Origin: an uncultured Muribaculaceae bacterium
GTDB taxonomy: Bacteria; Bacteroidota; Bacteroidia; Bacteroidales; Muribaculaceae
Length of the DNA stretch: 54,273 nucleotides
Assembly: GCA_910576935.1 (NCBI GenBank)
Contig: CAJTKG010000016.1
Coordinates: forward strand, 1-54,273
Direction: 5' to 3'
The position numbers and the translations under genes are program-made. A model generated the notes under the pieces. The model was not told where the DNA came from. It was given only the letters and a program-made list of their open reading frames with translations, and did no database searches. Shown one piece after another: positions 23,896 through 33,743 of this stretch. How positions within the stretch are numbered: the first letter of the stretch is position 1; each line of letters begins with the position of its first letter.

Positions 23896-23951
23896 AGCAA
23901 TCGAAATGTTACAGGAGAGAGTTTTGAACTATCAAAATGCGTTGAAGAGAG

Positions 23952-24884
23952 CTATGGTTTCGGTATGGCGGCGAAACGCACCTGCGAGTTGTGTGACGGG
24001 AAGTTGAGTCGTAGTATCGACATGTCGTTTTCGATGGTCGCGTTGGTCTCGCCGGGAGCTATGATGCCGGTAGCGTCAAGCCAGACGAGATTGAAATGGC
24101 CCATAAACGGTGTAGCTTTTAGCCGGCCTTTTATCATCATGGGCTGCCAGTTTTTGTTTTTCACGCGGGCGCCTGAGATATAGACGATGTTGTAGTCTCC
24201 GTTGCCGTCGGAGACTGTTGCGAGTGTGTAATTTCCGCCGAGAGAGAACAGTCGGTGGTCGGTGTCACGGTCGAGATAGGTCCATAGGCGCTCGTATGGA
24301 TCGGCAGATTTTTCGATATAATCATTGAGATTTTCAAGACTGTCGAACGCGGCGCGGGTTATGCTTGAGGCGGGGGTAGATTCAATGGTGTGACGCAAAA
24401 CGTTCATATTGCCGGCGGTGAGTAGTCCGAATACGCCGTTGGAGCGGTCGAGGGTGATGTGATATGATGCAATCGGCGTTTTACGGCCTACGGTTATGAC
24501 GGAGCTGTCACCGACGCAGCGCAATATCATTGACCAACGGCTGTCAGAGCCGTCGGCAGCGTTATCGATGTGTTGGCGCCGGGTTATCGTTGTACTATCG
24601 GTGTCATGGCGCCCGAAAGTGATTGTGACGGGAGCTGAGATGTCGGTGTCGAAGCGGTCTTCACTGTTGTCGACGGTGACGAAATCATATGTGTCGGCGG
24701 TGATGTTGTAGGCTATGCCCCATGAGACGGCGCGCCCGCGGGTGTCGACGCGGAGATGTATGTCGGCCGAGCCGAAAGGCGCGGCGATGGTGTCGAGATA
24801 TGCGACAGCCGGAGATGCGGCGACCGTGGATAAGGCGATCGTCAAGCCGATGACCAATGATGAATATCGGGCTGTCGGTTTCAT
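23952..24884 (-). CDS. Exported protein of unknown function
   Basis: 310 residues from ATG 24884, which overlaps the miaA stop as ATGA. The longer frame begins inside miaA and is rejected. A signal peptide is visible (MKPTARYSSLVIGLTIALST, then Ala-rich to AVAY). The mature protein is beta-rich with no Cys-rich or catalytic pattern recognised; a late segment reads FMGHFNLVWLDATGIIAPGE. It is the third gene of the membrane protein-miaA unit. No family is proposed. Confidence 0.7.
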   Translation of the reverse strand: MKPTARYSSLVIGLTIALSTVAASPAVAYLDTIAAPFGSADIHLRVDTRGRAVSWGIAYNITADTYDFVTVDNSEDRFDTDISAPVTITFGRHDTDSTTITRRQHIDNAADGSDSRWSMILRCVGDSSVITVGRKTPIASYHITLDRSNGVFGLLTAGNMNVLRHTIESTPASSITRAAFDSLENLNDYIEKSADPYERLWTYLDRDTDHRLFSLGGNYTLATVSDGNGDYNIVYISGARVKNKNWQPMMIKGRLKATPFMGHFNLVWLDATGIIAPGETNATIENDMSILRLNFPSHNSQVRFAAIPKP

Positions 24885-25795
24885 AGCCCTTGCTCTGTAA
24901 GCTCTTTTGCCAAGGCGGCGAACCGGTCGACGGGAAGCTCTGACGACAGCCAGTTTATTTTGAAGCCCCGGCGCTCCATGCCGCGAAACCATGTCATCTG
25001 ACGTTTGGCAAATTGGCAGATGGCGATTTCGAGCAGCGACACCATCTCGTCGTAAGTATGAACGCCTAAAAGATAATTTGTGATGAAACGGTATTCGAGG
25101 CCGTAGCTTATAAGAGTCTCGGCTGTGATACCGCTGTCGAGCAGAGCCTTGACCTCGTCGATCATGCCTTCGTCAAGACGGCGGCGAAGACGCATGGCTA
25201 TGTTGTGTCGTCGTCGGTCGCGGCTGATGTCGACACCGATTATTGTCGCAGGTAGGGCGACAGGGTCGGGCGTGGGGTGCTCTTGCTGCCATAGGGCGAT
25301 TTCGATGGCGCGGAGTGCCCGTTCGCGATCGGTTATATCGGTGTGGTTGTGGAGGCGTTTCATAGTCGCGAGCATGTCGGCGAGTCGGTCGAGGGGAGTG
25401 TCGTCGAGTTGCTTTCGCAGGCTGTCGTTACGCGGCACTGTCGGCATGACGATGCCGCCGAGGAGCGACTCGACGTAAAGGCCCGAGCCGCCGCATATCA
25501 CAGGACGATGGCGACGTGCGACGATATCGTCGATGGCTTGGCGGCTGTCTCTTAGAAAGTTGCACAGATTGTAGCCTGAGCCGGGGTCGGCGACGTCTAT
25601 GACATGACATGGTATATCGCCATACTCAGAGATGTCTTTGCCGGTGCCTATGTCCATGCCCCGGTATACCTGACGCGAGTCGGCGCTGACGATCTCACCG
25701 GCGACGAGACGTGCGAGGGCGACGGCACGGCCGGTCTTGCCCGATGCTGTCGGGCCGACAATGGCGGTTATGCGTGGACCGTCGTATGTTTTCAT
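24881..25795 (-). CDS. miaA: tRNA dimethylallyltransferase
   Basis: Transfers the dimethylallyl group to A37 of tRNAs that read UNN codons. 304 residues from ATG 25795 with P-loop GPTASGKT, DSRQVYRGMDIGTGK, the CGGSGLYVESLLGG segment, and the C-terminal KRQMTWFRGMERRGFKI. ATG 25795 overlaps the stop of the upstream membrane protein as ATGA. The 68-codon extension to 25999 runs antiparallel-like through that gene and is rejected. Confidence 0.96.
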   Translation of the reverse strand: MKTYDGPRITAIVGPTASGKTGRAVALARLVAGEIVSADSRQVYRGMDIGTGKDISEYGDIPCHVIDVADPGSGYNLCNFLRDSRQAIDDIVARRHRPVICGGSGLYVESLLGGIVMPTVPRNDSLRKQLDDTPLDRLADMLATMKRLHNHTDITDRERALRAIEIALWQQEHPTPDPVALPATIIGVDISRDRRRHNIAMRLRRRLDEGMIDEVKALLDSGITAETLISYGLEYRFITNYLLGVHTYDEMVSLLEIAICQFAKRQMTWFRGMERRGFKINWLSSELPVDRFAALAKELTEQGL

Positions 25796-27096
25796 GATGT
25801 GCGTCGCAGTGATGAGAACAGGCGTCGCCACAGCCGGCGCAGGCGGTAGAATGCGCAATCCTGATTGTTGGTGGCGATGTTGAGCCAATGAATGTCGTTG
25901 TAGTCGACGGCCCATTCGCGCAGGTCGCGCAGGCGGAATGTGGGACGATAGTGCCGGATGGGATATAGTCTGCGTCCTTCGCGGTCGTAGGTCTTCCATG
26001 CCATTGTGACGGTGTAGATGCGGTAGATTTCGTTTGCGAGCAACGGTGAGATCATCGATGCTTTTATCAGGCGGTCAAGTCCGTCGAGTGTCATCGGGTC
26101 GGCCGGAGCGAGAAGCCCGATGTTGTTGTCGGGGATAAATGCGGCGTAGTGGATGATGTTCGAGCCGCCGGCAAATCCGTCGTTTGAATAGATATATTTC
26201 AGTTCGAAGTCATCGAGCCCCGATAACTTGGCGAAACACTTGCGGGCTTGTTCTGGCGTCAGGCTTTCCGTGCGGCTGACGGTCTCGGTGGCAGGTGTGT
26301 CGAAAAGGCCGTTATTGTCTGAGCGCAGATATACGTGGTCGCCGTTTAATACAAGAAAACGTACACGGGTCAGAGTGGAAGACCTGGTGTCTGAAACGCC
26401 GATGCGACCGAGTGACGCGGCTATCGAACGGTAGCGCGCCGACATGTAAACTGTGCTGAGTATAAAGAAAATGACCGGGATGCCGTGGAATATGAAGATG
26501 TCGGCTGAATTGAAGTTTATGTTTACATATCTTACGAGATAGTATGTCCACGAAATGACGGAAATCAGAATAGCTCCGGCCAAAAGAAGTCTGATCTGGA
26601 ATTTGGATTCGTGGTAAAACAGAGTCGCTACAAGTCCGTCGCCGCTATAGTAGCCGTGGGTTCGGCGGCAGTTGCGGCAGTAAGTGAGATTCTGTCCCGC
26701 AAACAGGGCGTAGGCGCTCATGGCGATGACTACAGGGAAGAGTATCAGCGATGTTATATAGGGTTGGGCCGGATTGAATATAGGGTCTTCGAGCATGTTG
26801 CCGAAAAACCATTCGGCGGCCATTAGATTGATGGCCAGCATGACGGTGGCGGTCCAAAAGAGGGTCTCTGAAGCGAGTTTCACGACGAGCCCGCAGGCTT
26901 TTAGCGCTTTACGGGCGTTGTCTGACCGGAGAGTCAGGACGAGGCCGTAGGATATGCCATAGACTACGAACGGCAACCAGATTTTCGGTATGACCAGAGA
27001 AAGTATCACGACAATAGCCAATGCACCTGAGGCTAAAATCCACTTTAGCCACATGTTGAAGATTGTCGAGATTGAAATTATGTGGTTTTGAGACAT
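25792..27096 (-). CDS. Polytopic membrane protein of unknown function, coupled to miaA
   Basis: 434 residues. About six hydrophobic segments lie between residues 17 and 220, then a soluble C-terminal half of about 200 residues. A CxxC pair (Cys140, Cys143: LTYCRNCRRTHGYYSGDG) lies on a loop and may bind a metal. The soluble part includes KAFAKLSGLDDFELKYIY-like text (KCFAKLSGLDDFELKYIYSN) and ends in an Arg-rich tail. No family is recognised. ATG 27096 follows the promoter element at 27117-27124. The stop overlaps the miaA start as ATGA. Confidence 0.75.
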   Translation of the reverse strand: MSQNHIISISTIFNMWLKWILASGALAIVVILSLVIPKIWLPFVVYGISYGLVLTLRSDNARKALKACGLVVKLASETLFWTATVMLAINLMAAEWFFGNMLEDPIFNPAQPYITSLILFPVVIAMSAYALFAGQNLTYCRNCRRTHGYYSGDGLVATLFYHESKFQIRLLLAGAILISVISWTYYLVRYVNINFNSADIFIFHGIPVIFFILSTVYMSARYRSIAASLGRIGVSDTRSSTLTRVRFLVLNGDHVYLRSDNNGLFDTPATETVSRTESLTPEQARKCFAKLSGLDDFELKYIYSNDGFAGGSNIIHYAAFIPDNNIGLLAPADPMTLDGLDRLIKASMISPLLANEIYRIYTVTMAWKTYDREGRRLYPIRHYRPTFRLRDLREWAVDYNDIHWLNIATNNQDCAFYRLRRLWRRLFSSLRRTS

Positions 27097-27116
27097 TTTA
27101 TCGGTGTTTGTATTTG

Positions 27117-27124
27117 CAAAGATA
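27117..27124 (-). promoter_or_regulatory. -7 element of the membrane protein-miaA unit
   Basis: The minus strand reads TATCTTTG, 20 bases before ATG 27096 and close to the stop of the DPP IV gene. A TTGAC lies upstream at only 12 bases, so the -33 contact is unclear. Confidence 0.55.
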
Positions 27125-27135
27125 CAAAAATAATG

Positions 27136-29331
27136 TCAACGTCGTCCGGCTACCATATTTTTATTGAGGAAGTCGAGCATTTTGGCGTAAACGACGGCAC
27201 GTGAGTTGTAGCCGTATATCGAGTGGTTCATGCCCGGGAAGATAAACATGTCGCAGATGCCGCCGTTGAGCTGCAGTTTTGAGACGAAGTTATAGGTATT
27301 TGATATGTGGACGTTGTCGTCAGCGGTGCCCGACATTATGAGCAGCGGGCATGCGAGCGAGGCCACACGGCGCAATGGAGCGCTCTTGGCGTAGCCGTCG
27401 AAGTTCTGTTGGGGTGTGAGCATATATCTCTCGGCATAGACGGTGTCGTAGAAGCGCCAGTCGGTGACGGGTGCGACGGCGACGGCGGCGGCAAATGGCG
27501 AACTGTCGGCTGTAGCGCACATCAGGGCTTCGTAGCCTCCGTAGCTCCAGCCGTAGATAGCGATGCGCGACGGGTCGACGAACGGCAGTGTGGCGGCGTA
27601 GCGGGCGGCGTTGATCTGGTCGATGGTCTCGTAGTGGCCGAGCTGTTTGTAGACGGTGTCGCTGAATGCGCGTCCGCGTCCGCCGGTGCCGCGTCCGTCG
27701 ACACATATGACGGCGTAGCCGTGTTCGGCGAAGTAATAGTCCCAGTCGAGAGCCCAGCGGTTGACGACGCTCTGGGATCCGGGGCCGCTATATTGGCTCA
27801 TGATAACGGGCACCTTGGCCGGGGAAGCTCCGACGGGCTTGATGATGTAGCCGTTGAGAGTTACGCCGTCAGAGTCGAACGTGAAAAATTCTTTGACCGG
27901 CAGGTTCTTGGGGATTCCGGCGCGATAGACGGCATTGTCTTCGACTGTCCGTATGGTTTTGCCGTTGTTGCTGACGAGAGTGTAGACCGGGGGTGTGGTG
28001 ATGTCGCTGTGGCATAAGACTGCCTTATCACAGCCGGGAGCAAAAACGGCTGTTGACCAGCCTTTGTCTTTGGATATGGTGGTGATTGTGCCTTTGCGGT
28101 CGAGGCGGCAGACAGTGCGGTCGAGCGGTGAAGGCAGAGCTGCCTGGTAGTAGCGGTTGCCGAGGGCGTCGCAGCCGTAGTAGGCGGTGATGTCAGCGTC
28201 ACCGGCACTTATGCGATTCATTTCGGCTCCGGCATAACTGTAGCGGTATAGGCAGCTGTAGCCGCTCTTCGATGAATTTATGACGAAGCCGTCGGCTTCG
28301 AGAACAAGGTCTTCGTAGGTCTCGGGAGATATCCAGGTCTTTGAATTTTCGACATAAAGCGATTTGACTATCGTCGATTTGGGATTGACGCTGTAGATCT
28401 CAAGACGGTTCTGGTCGCGGTTGAGAGTGGAGACAATCAGCAGTGACGAGCCGGGGGCGTAGGCTATGCGGGGAATATATTCGATTGCTTTGTCAGACAG
28501 AGTGATGTCGGTGGTCTTGCGGTTGTCGACGCTGTAGCTGTGGAGCGATACGCGCGAGTTGGGTTCGCCTGCGACCGGATATTTATATGTGTATGACCCT
28601 GGATAAAGTTCGGTCTCGCTGTTGTTGTCGCAGGCCGACCAATAGACAGGCATCGTGTAAGCCGGAACGTCAGTCTCGTCATATCTGATATAACATAGTG
28701 TCGAGTTGTCGGGCGACCATGCCATCGAGCATGTTGTGGTAAATTCTTCTTCGTATGTCCAGTCGCTGACGCCGTTGATGATCGAGTTTATCTTGCCGTC
28801 GGAGGTGACAGCGACTTCACTCTTATAATCTATTTTCTTGATGTGGATGTTGTTGTCGCTGACAAATGCCACCATGCGTGAATCGGGTGAGAACAGAGGC
28901 GAGCGCTGTCGTTTGTGGTTTTGAGACAGAGGTGTCAGTATTCGTGATTTTACTTCGTAGACATAGTATTCGGCGGTGAATGAGCGTCGGTAGACGGGTG
29001 TGTCGTTGTTGTAGACGAGTATTTTGGATGCGTCGGGGCTGAGAACGAAGCCGGAAATGCCTTCGATCGAGTTCTCACGTGTCGTTGTGACGTCGAAGTA
29101 TTTTTCTATCAGCTTGCCCGAGGCGGTGTCGAATCTGTCGATGCCCCGGCGGTCGGGAGAGACGACAAGGTAGCTTGCTCCGTCGGGCATGAAGATGAAA
29201 TTTGCGGGAGATGCCGGACGGTTGGCCGGATAGACATAAGGGGCAATGTCGTTGACGACGGGATTTTTTGCCGAGGCGTCAGAGATGCATGCGAGTGCTG
29301 CAAGAAGTATTGTGATTGTTTTGTTTGTCAT
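27136..29331 (-). CDS. Dipeptidyl peptidase IV (S9 family prolyl oligopeptidase)
   Basis: An exported serine peptidase releasing dipeptides, usually X-Pro, from peptide N-termini. 731 residues from ATG 29331 with a signal peptide (MTNKTITILLAALACISDAS). The N-terminal beta-propeller (about 40-490) is followed by the alpha/beta hydrolase domain with YGWSYGGYEALM (Ser near 595), GTADDNVH (Asp near 669) and GMNHSIYGY (His near 701), plus DYYFAEHGYAVICVDGRGTG. The Glu pair of the propeller appears as YEEEF. It lies 19 bases after the coiled-coil gene, ending a three-gene unit. Confidence 0.92.
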   Translation of the reverse strand: MTNKTITILLAALACISDASAKNPVVNDIAPYVYPANRPASPANFIFMPDGASYLVVSPDRRGIDRFDTASGKLIEKYFDVTTTRENSIEGISGFVLSPDASKILVYNNDTPVYRRSFTAEYYVYEVKSRILTPLSQNHKRQRSPLFSPDSRMVAFVSDNNIHIKKIDYKSEVAVTSDGKINSIINGVSDWTYEEEFTTTCSMAWSPDNSTLCYIRYDETDVPAYTMPVYWSACDNNSETELYPGSYTYKYPVAGEPNSRVSLHSYSVDNRKTTDITLSDKAIEYIPRIAYAPGSSLLIVSTLNRDQNRLEIYSVNPKSTIVKSLYVENSKTWISPETYEDLVLEADGFVINSSKSGYSCLYRYSYAGAEMNRISAGDADITAYYGCDALGNRYYQAALPSPLDRTVCRLDRKGTITTISKDKGWSTAVFAPGCDKAVLCHSDITTPPVYTLVSNNGKTIRTVEDNAVYRAGIPKNLPVKEFFTFDSDGVTLNGYIIKPVGASPAKVPVIMSQYSGPGSQSVVNRWALDWDYYFAEHGYAVICVDGRGTGGRGRAFSDTVYKQLGHYETIDQINAARYAATLPFVDPSRIAIYGWSYGGYEALMCATADSSPFAAAVAVAPVTDWRFYDTVYAERYMLTPQQNFDGYAKSAPLRRVASLACPLLIMSGTADDNVHISNTYNFVSKLQLNGGICDMFIFPGMNHSIYGYNSRAVVYAKMLDFLNKNMVAGRR

Positions 29332-29350
29332 AAATGGGGGTAAATCAATT

Positions 29351-30682
29351 TTAAAATAATGACATTTGAGCGTCGTTGTCGTTGTCATGGCGACGACGGC
29401 GTGAGTTGCGGGTTTCGTCGCTCTCGCTCTCACGGGCTGTTTTGGTTGTCACGATGCGGGTTGTGTCGGTGGTTTCTATTACCGGACCGAGATTGAAGCT
29501 CTCCTCGATTTCGATAAGGTCTGTGTCAGAGATTCTTGGTGATACGAGGTTGTCGGTATCGGTCAGGTCATCGCGTCCGTTGTCGATGTCACCTAGGATA
29601 ACGGGTGTTGTTGGCGAGGCTTCGAGTAGGGCGATGCGCCGGCGCAGATTGTCTTCGGTCTCGGCTTGTACGGCGAGGTTTCGGGCGATGGTTTCGCGCA
29701 GCGAGTCGGCTTCGGCTTCGAGTGCTGTGATGTTTTGTTTCAGCGATTCTATTTTTTTGTCGCGCTTGGCGATGACTTCTTCTATAAGCGTCATCTGCTG
29801 CTCGACGGCGGTAAATTCGGCGCGTAACCGGTCGGCTTCGTCGGCTTTTTTGTTTGCTGTGGCGAGAAGTTGTTCTTTGTCTTCGAGCTCTTTGCGGAGA
29901 TCGGCAGTTTTCTTGCGCATGTCGTCGACCATTGCGTCGGCGATGTCCTGTTTGGCCTTAAGGGTTTCGAGGGCTTCGGTGAGTGCGTTGTTGTCGGCAG
30001 TCAGTTTCTCGATGTCGGCGCGGTCTGACGCCGGAGCGCCTTCTTTGAGCTGACGGCGGAGGCTGTCGATCTCGGTGCGCAGACGCTCTGTGTCGTTCTC
30101 GACGACACCGGCAGCTTTGATTTTATTCAGCAGGCTTTTGTTTTCGAGGTCATATTGTTCGCGTTCGGCTTCGAGAGCGGCGATCTGTGACTCAAGGTCG
30201 TGGACACGGTCGGAAAGCGCCCGCTTCTGACGGTCGGCGCTTAGTTGCTGGCGTTGTATGTCGGCGTTTTTTTGTTCGAGGTCGTGGCTTTTGGCCTTGA
30301 GAGTGTCGATTTCGTTGCGGAGCGAGGAGTGTTCGGAACTGAAACGACTCTCGGCACGCCGGGCGGCTTCGTTCTCGGCTTCGGCGAGGCGTTGTTTCAG
30401 TGAACTGTCAAGACTGTCGTAAATATATCGTTTTTGGGCGTCGGTGTCGACTGTTTCTTTGAGAAATGGCGGCAGAGATTCGTTAAAGAGGCTGACGACG
30501 GCGGTAAAGATGTCGGCGGTGAGGTTTTCATCGCTACGACCGGTAAGAGTTCCGGTCTGACTGATGTCTGACGCAGTTGATGTTGCCGGCACGGCTACGC
30601 TGTCTTCGTCGCTGTCAGTGAAGATTTCGTCGTTTTCGTCGTCAAAGCCTAAATAATGTCTCAGTTTTTGGATGAATGCCAT
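29351..30682 (-). CDS. Long coiled-coil protein of unknown function
   Basis: 443 residues. A short N-terminal head (MAFIQKLRHYLGFDDENDEI) and a linker rich in Asp, Ser and Thr lead into a predicted coiled coil from about 115 to 350 with heptads of Leu, Glu, Lys, Arg and Ala (LRNEIDTLKAKSHDLEQKNA). The tail is acidic and ends SRRRRHDNDNDAQMSLF. There is no signal peptide, so it is likely cytoplasmic. It sits 12 bases downstream of the REC-like/ATP-grasp gene and 19 upstream of DPP IV, suggesting it may scaffold the former. Confidence 0.75.
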   Translation of the reverse strand: MAFIQKLRHYLGFDDENDEIFTDSDEDSVAVPATSTASDISQTGTLTGRSDENLTADIFTAVVSLFNESLPPFLKETVDTDAQKRYIYDSLDSSLKQRLAEAENEAARRAESRFSSEHSSLRNEIDTLKAKSHDLEQKNADIQRQQLSADRQKRALSDRVHDLESQIAALEAEREQYDLENKSLLNKIKAAGVVENDTERLRTEIDSLRRQLKEGAPASDRADIEKLTADNNALTEALETLKAKQDIADAMVDDMRKKTADLRKELEDKEQLLATANKKADEADRLRAEFTAVEQQMTLIEEVIAKRDKKIESLKQNITALEAEADSLRETIARNLAVQAETEDNLRRRIALLEASPTTPVILGDIDNGRDDLTDTDNLVSPRISDTDLIEIEESFNLGPVIETTDTTRIVTTKTARESESDETRNSRRRRHDNDNDAQMSLF

Positions 30683-30694
30683 TGTTGTGGTGTT

Positions 30695-33688
30695 TTATGG
30701 TTTTAGTGTGTTGTCGTCTGACACGGCCGGTTTGAAGACTACGCCGGCGCCACGCCGCCCGTTGATGGCGATACGTAGCGGGGTGTCAAACTCGATTATT
30801 CGCAGATGGTCTGTCTCGCCCGCGGCTTTGAGCGAGTCGAGATAGGCCGTGTCATAGAATCCGTCGTCGCTGAATGGATTGATCGTGAAATAACCGACGC
30901 CGAATGATGTGAGGTTGTGGAAGAAGTGTGTGCCCTGGCTCGGTTCGATGCGGTAATTGTCGAGCGATGACTCGACAATCAGTTTAGCACCGGCTATGTC
31001 GGGCCAGCGCACCGGTATGCCGAGGGCACTGTCGCTCGAGCCCCAGCGTCCCGGGCCGATGAGCACATAGCTTTTTCCCTCTTTTACCATGCGGCTGTTT
31101 ATCAATGAAATCTCGCGGGCAATGGCGGGGTTGTCGGCCGAGTTGAAGCTTTCGGGCTTGACGTAAATTATTGTTGATACGCCGTCGATGTTTCCGTGTC
31201 CGAGAGCGGTGTTGCTGCTGAGTATGAGTTGAGATCTGTCGATGTCGACGATGCTGTCGTCGACTATTTCTTTTTTGTCGATGATAGGTCTTATCTGCAG
31301 CCAGTAGAGATGGCCTTTGATACCTTGGTCTGTGGCTTTGTCGTTGATGATGCCGGCAAACTCTATCTCGATGGGGCGCTGCATCTCTGTCTGGCCGTTC
31401 TTGAGCATGAAGTCTATTGCAGCGGCAAGCGGCAGCGCGTTGTCGCGGAGGATATTGGCAAAAGTGACAACGCGGCGTCCGCGGCCCGGCATATCGAAGT
31501 CGAAGAGCATTGCGGCTGCCGGATCGTAGGTTGATACAAGATAGCGCAGGGCGCCCGTGCCGGCAAAGTCCTGTACTGATTTTCTGACAATGTTGAATCC
31601 GTCGTCTGACGATAGTTTCATCTCCGAGTTGTCGGGCCCGAGGGCATACAGTGTTGTCTGTGTGTCGCGCAGTGCCAGGTCGAGGGTCGATGTCTGTAGG
31701 GCGCGCTCGGGATATTTAGGTGAGAAACGCAGGCTCAGGCCGCCGTCGACGATATATTTGCCGAGGCCGACGGCCATCTCGACAACGCCGTCGGCGATGC
31801 TCTCTTCGCCGATGGGGTAATAGTTGAGCGAACGGCCTACGCCGGAGAATGACGGGAAGTAGTAGTCGCCGTGATAGTCGCCGACGACTTCCTGGATGAT
31901 GACGGCCATCTTTTCCTGGTCGATGACGTTGCTCGTGGCCGACATATAGGCTTTGCTGGCCTTGAAGAAAACCGAGGCGTAGACGCCTTTGATCGATTCG
32001 CTCAACATCTTGAGTCTTTCGTAGGGGTCTGCCGTCCAGGGTATCATATATGTCGAATAAATACCGGCAAACGGCTGGTAATGTGAGTCTTCGAGGAGAC
32101 TCGAACTTCTGATGGCGAGAGGACGGTCGATGACCTCGAAGAGGGCGAAGAAATCTTCTATGAGTTTTTCGGGCAGTCGCGCGGCAAGGAAAGCGGCGAG
32201 GATCTCGTCGTCAGACGCGTCACTCAACGCTATGGGGTACAGACGGTTTGAGGCCATAAACTCGTCGAAGATGTCTGTACACAACACTACGGTGCGCGGT
32301 ATCGATATCGTCAGGCCCGAAAAGTTGTCGCAGACAGGATTTTTCTTGATTATCGAGTCGACGAAAGCCAGACCGCGGCCTTTGCCGCCAAGGCTGCCTT
32401 CGCCTATGCGCGCGAAGTTTGAGTAGTGGTCGAAACGGTCTTTTTTGAACACGGCCACGACGCCGCGGTTTTTCATCTTGCGGTATTTGACGATGAGGTC
32501 AAAGAAGAGCTGTTTGACGGCCGGCGCTTCGTCGAGAGACTTGAAGCGGTGTTGCTTTATGACCTCGGCGATGGGGAATAGCGCCCGCGAATAGAGCCAG
32601 CGCGAGATGTCGTTATGCTGTGCGTGGCGGTATAGTGCGTCGGCGGGTATGTCGAAAATCTGACGCTGCATGCCTTTGAGGTCTTTGATGCGCATGATTT
32701 CGTTGCCGGTGGCAGGGTCTTTGATGATGAAGTCGCCGAAGCCGAAGTTTGACATGATGGCTTCGCCCAGATCGACGGGCAGTTTTTTTGAGTTCTTGTC
32801 GAGGAAGACGCCGTTGAAATCGCCGACGCGGTTGGCGTTCTCGATGTCAGACGACTCGATTATTATGGGGAGATATGGCGACTGCGAGCGTATGTAGGCT
32901 CCGAGCCTGAGCCCGGCTTCACTGTCTTTGACCCCCCGGCGCTTGAACGATACGTCGCTGATGACGCCGAGTATATGGTCGCGGTAGCGATCGAAGAGCC
33001 CTACGGCTTCTTCGTAGTCTCGGGCGAGCATGACTTTTGGGCGTCCGCGCATTCTGAGGCGCTGCTCGTGTTCGTTCAGGGCCTCTGTCGAGAAGACGAG
33101 CGACTGTTTGAGCAGAAATTTGTAGACAGTCGGGAGTATCGACGAGTAGAACCTCACCGAGTCTTCGACGAGCAGCAGCATCTGCACACCGACTTCGTCG
33201 ATGTCGTCGGCGTTTTTCTTGTCTTCGATGAGTTTTATTATGGCAAGGAGCAGGTCCATGTTGCCGAGCCAGCTGAAGACGTAGTCGACATGGCTGAGGT
33301 CGGCATTGCTGAGACGGCGGGAGACTTCTTTTGAGAAAGGCGTGAGCACCACGACGGGAATGTCGGGACGCAGGGCTTTTATGGCTGCGGCGCCTTCGAA
33401 TGTCTCGTTTATGTCGATGGCCGGCATGGTGATGACTATGTCGAAGTTGACGCTTTTGATCATCTCGAGGGCTGCGGCGGTGTCAGAGACACGTGTGACT
33501 CGCGGTGGCGAACTTAGGTTGAGCGAGACATACTCGAAGTAGAGTTGCTCTTCGACGCGGCCGTCTTCCTCCATCATGAATGCGTCATAGGGTGATGCTA
33601 TCAGAAGAACGTTAAAGATGCGGCGCTGCATGAGTTTCTGGAACGCAGTGTCTTTAAGATACATCTGGCTGAGTGCTTCTTCGTTCAT
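30695..33688 (-). CDS. PEP synthase-type ATP-grasp protein with N-terminal receiver-like domains
   Basis: 997 residues. Two Rossmann-like segments resemble response-regulator receivers: about 23-150 (FNVLLIASPYDAFMM, NFDIVITMPAIDIN, DIPVVVLTPFSKE) and about 168-320 (MLLLVEDSVRFY, ILGVISDVSFKRRG, LPIIIESSD). The PPDK_N-type ATP-binding part follows from about 430 (GEGSLGGKGRGLAFVDS, PLAIRSSSLLEDSHYQPFAG, VIIQEVVGDYHGDYY, IGPGRWGSSDSALGIPV). The swivelling phosphohistidine domain and the C-terminal PEP/pyruvate barrel of PEP synthase are absent, so it cannot be a complete PEP synthase. The family is known in Bacteroidetes as PEP/pyruvate-binding domain protein. Its role is unknown; a sensor or phosphotransfer function is an inference. 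Confidence 0.8.
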   Translation of the reverse strand: MNEEALSQMYLKDTAFQKLMQRRIFNVLLIASPYDAFMMEEDGRVEEQLYFEYVSLNLSSPPRVTRVSDTAAALEMIKSVNFDIVITMPAIDINETFEGAAAIKALRPDIPVVVLTPFSKEVSRRLSNADLSHVDYVFSWLGNMDLLLAIIKLIEDKKNADDIDEVGVQMLLLVEDSVRFYSSILPTVYKFLLKQSLVFSTEALNEHEQRLRMRGRPKVMLARDYEEAVGLFDRYRDHILGVISDVSFKRRGVKDSEAGLRLGAYIRSQSPYLPIIIESSDIENANRVGDFNGVFLDKNSKKLPVDLGEAIMSNFGFGDFIIKDPATGNEIMRIKDLKGMQRQIFDIPADALYRHAQHNDISRWLYSRALFPIAEVIKQHRFKSLDEAPAVKQLFFDLIVKYRKMKNRGVVAVFKKDRFDHYSNFARIGEGSLGGKGRGLAFVDSIIKKNPVCDNFSGLTISIPRTVVLCTDIFDEFMASNRLYPIALSDASDDEILAAFLAARLPEKLIEDFFALFEVIDRPLAIRSSSLLEDSHYQPFAGIYSTYMIPWTADPYERLKMLSESIKGVYASVFFKASKAYMSATSNVIDQEKMAVIIQEVVGDYHGDYYFPSFSGVGRSLNYYPIGEESIADGVVEMAVGLGKYIVDGGLSLRFSPKYPERALQTSTLDLALRDTQTTLYALGPDNSEMKLSSDDGFNIVRKSVQDFAGTGALRYLVSTYDPAAAMLFDFDMPGRGRRVVTFANILRDNALPLAAAIDFMLKNGQTEMQRPIEIEFAGIINDKATDQGIKGHLYWLQIRPIIDKKEIVDDSIVDIDRSQLILSSNTALGHGNIDGVSTIIYVKPESFNSADNPAIAREISLINSRMVKEGKSYVLIGPGRWGSSDSALGIPVRWPDIAGAKLIVESSLDNYRIEPSQGTHFFHNLTSFGVGYFTINPFSDDGFYDTAYLDSLKAAGETDHLRIIEFDTPLRIAINGRRGAGVVFKPAVSDDNTLKP

Positions 33689-33743
33689 CCTGTGACAATT
33701 GAAACGTCGCCGGCAGAAGTCGCGCGGCGACTTATTTGTTTAG

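Noticed and set aside
30695..33688. Complete phosphoenolpyruvate synthase
   Set aside because: The swivelling phosphohistidine motif and the C-terminal PEP/pyruvate barrel are missing.
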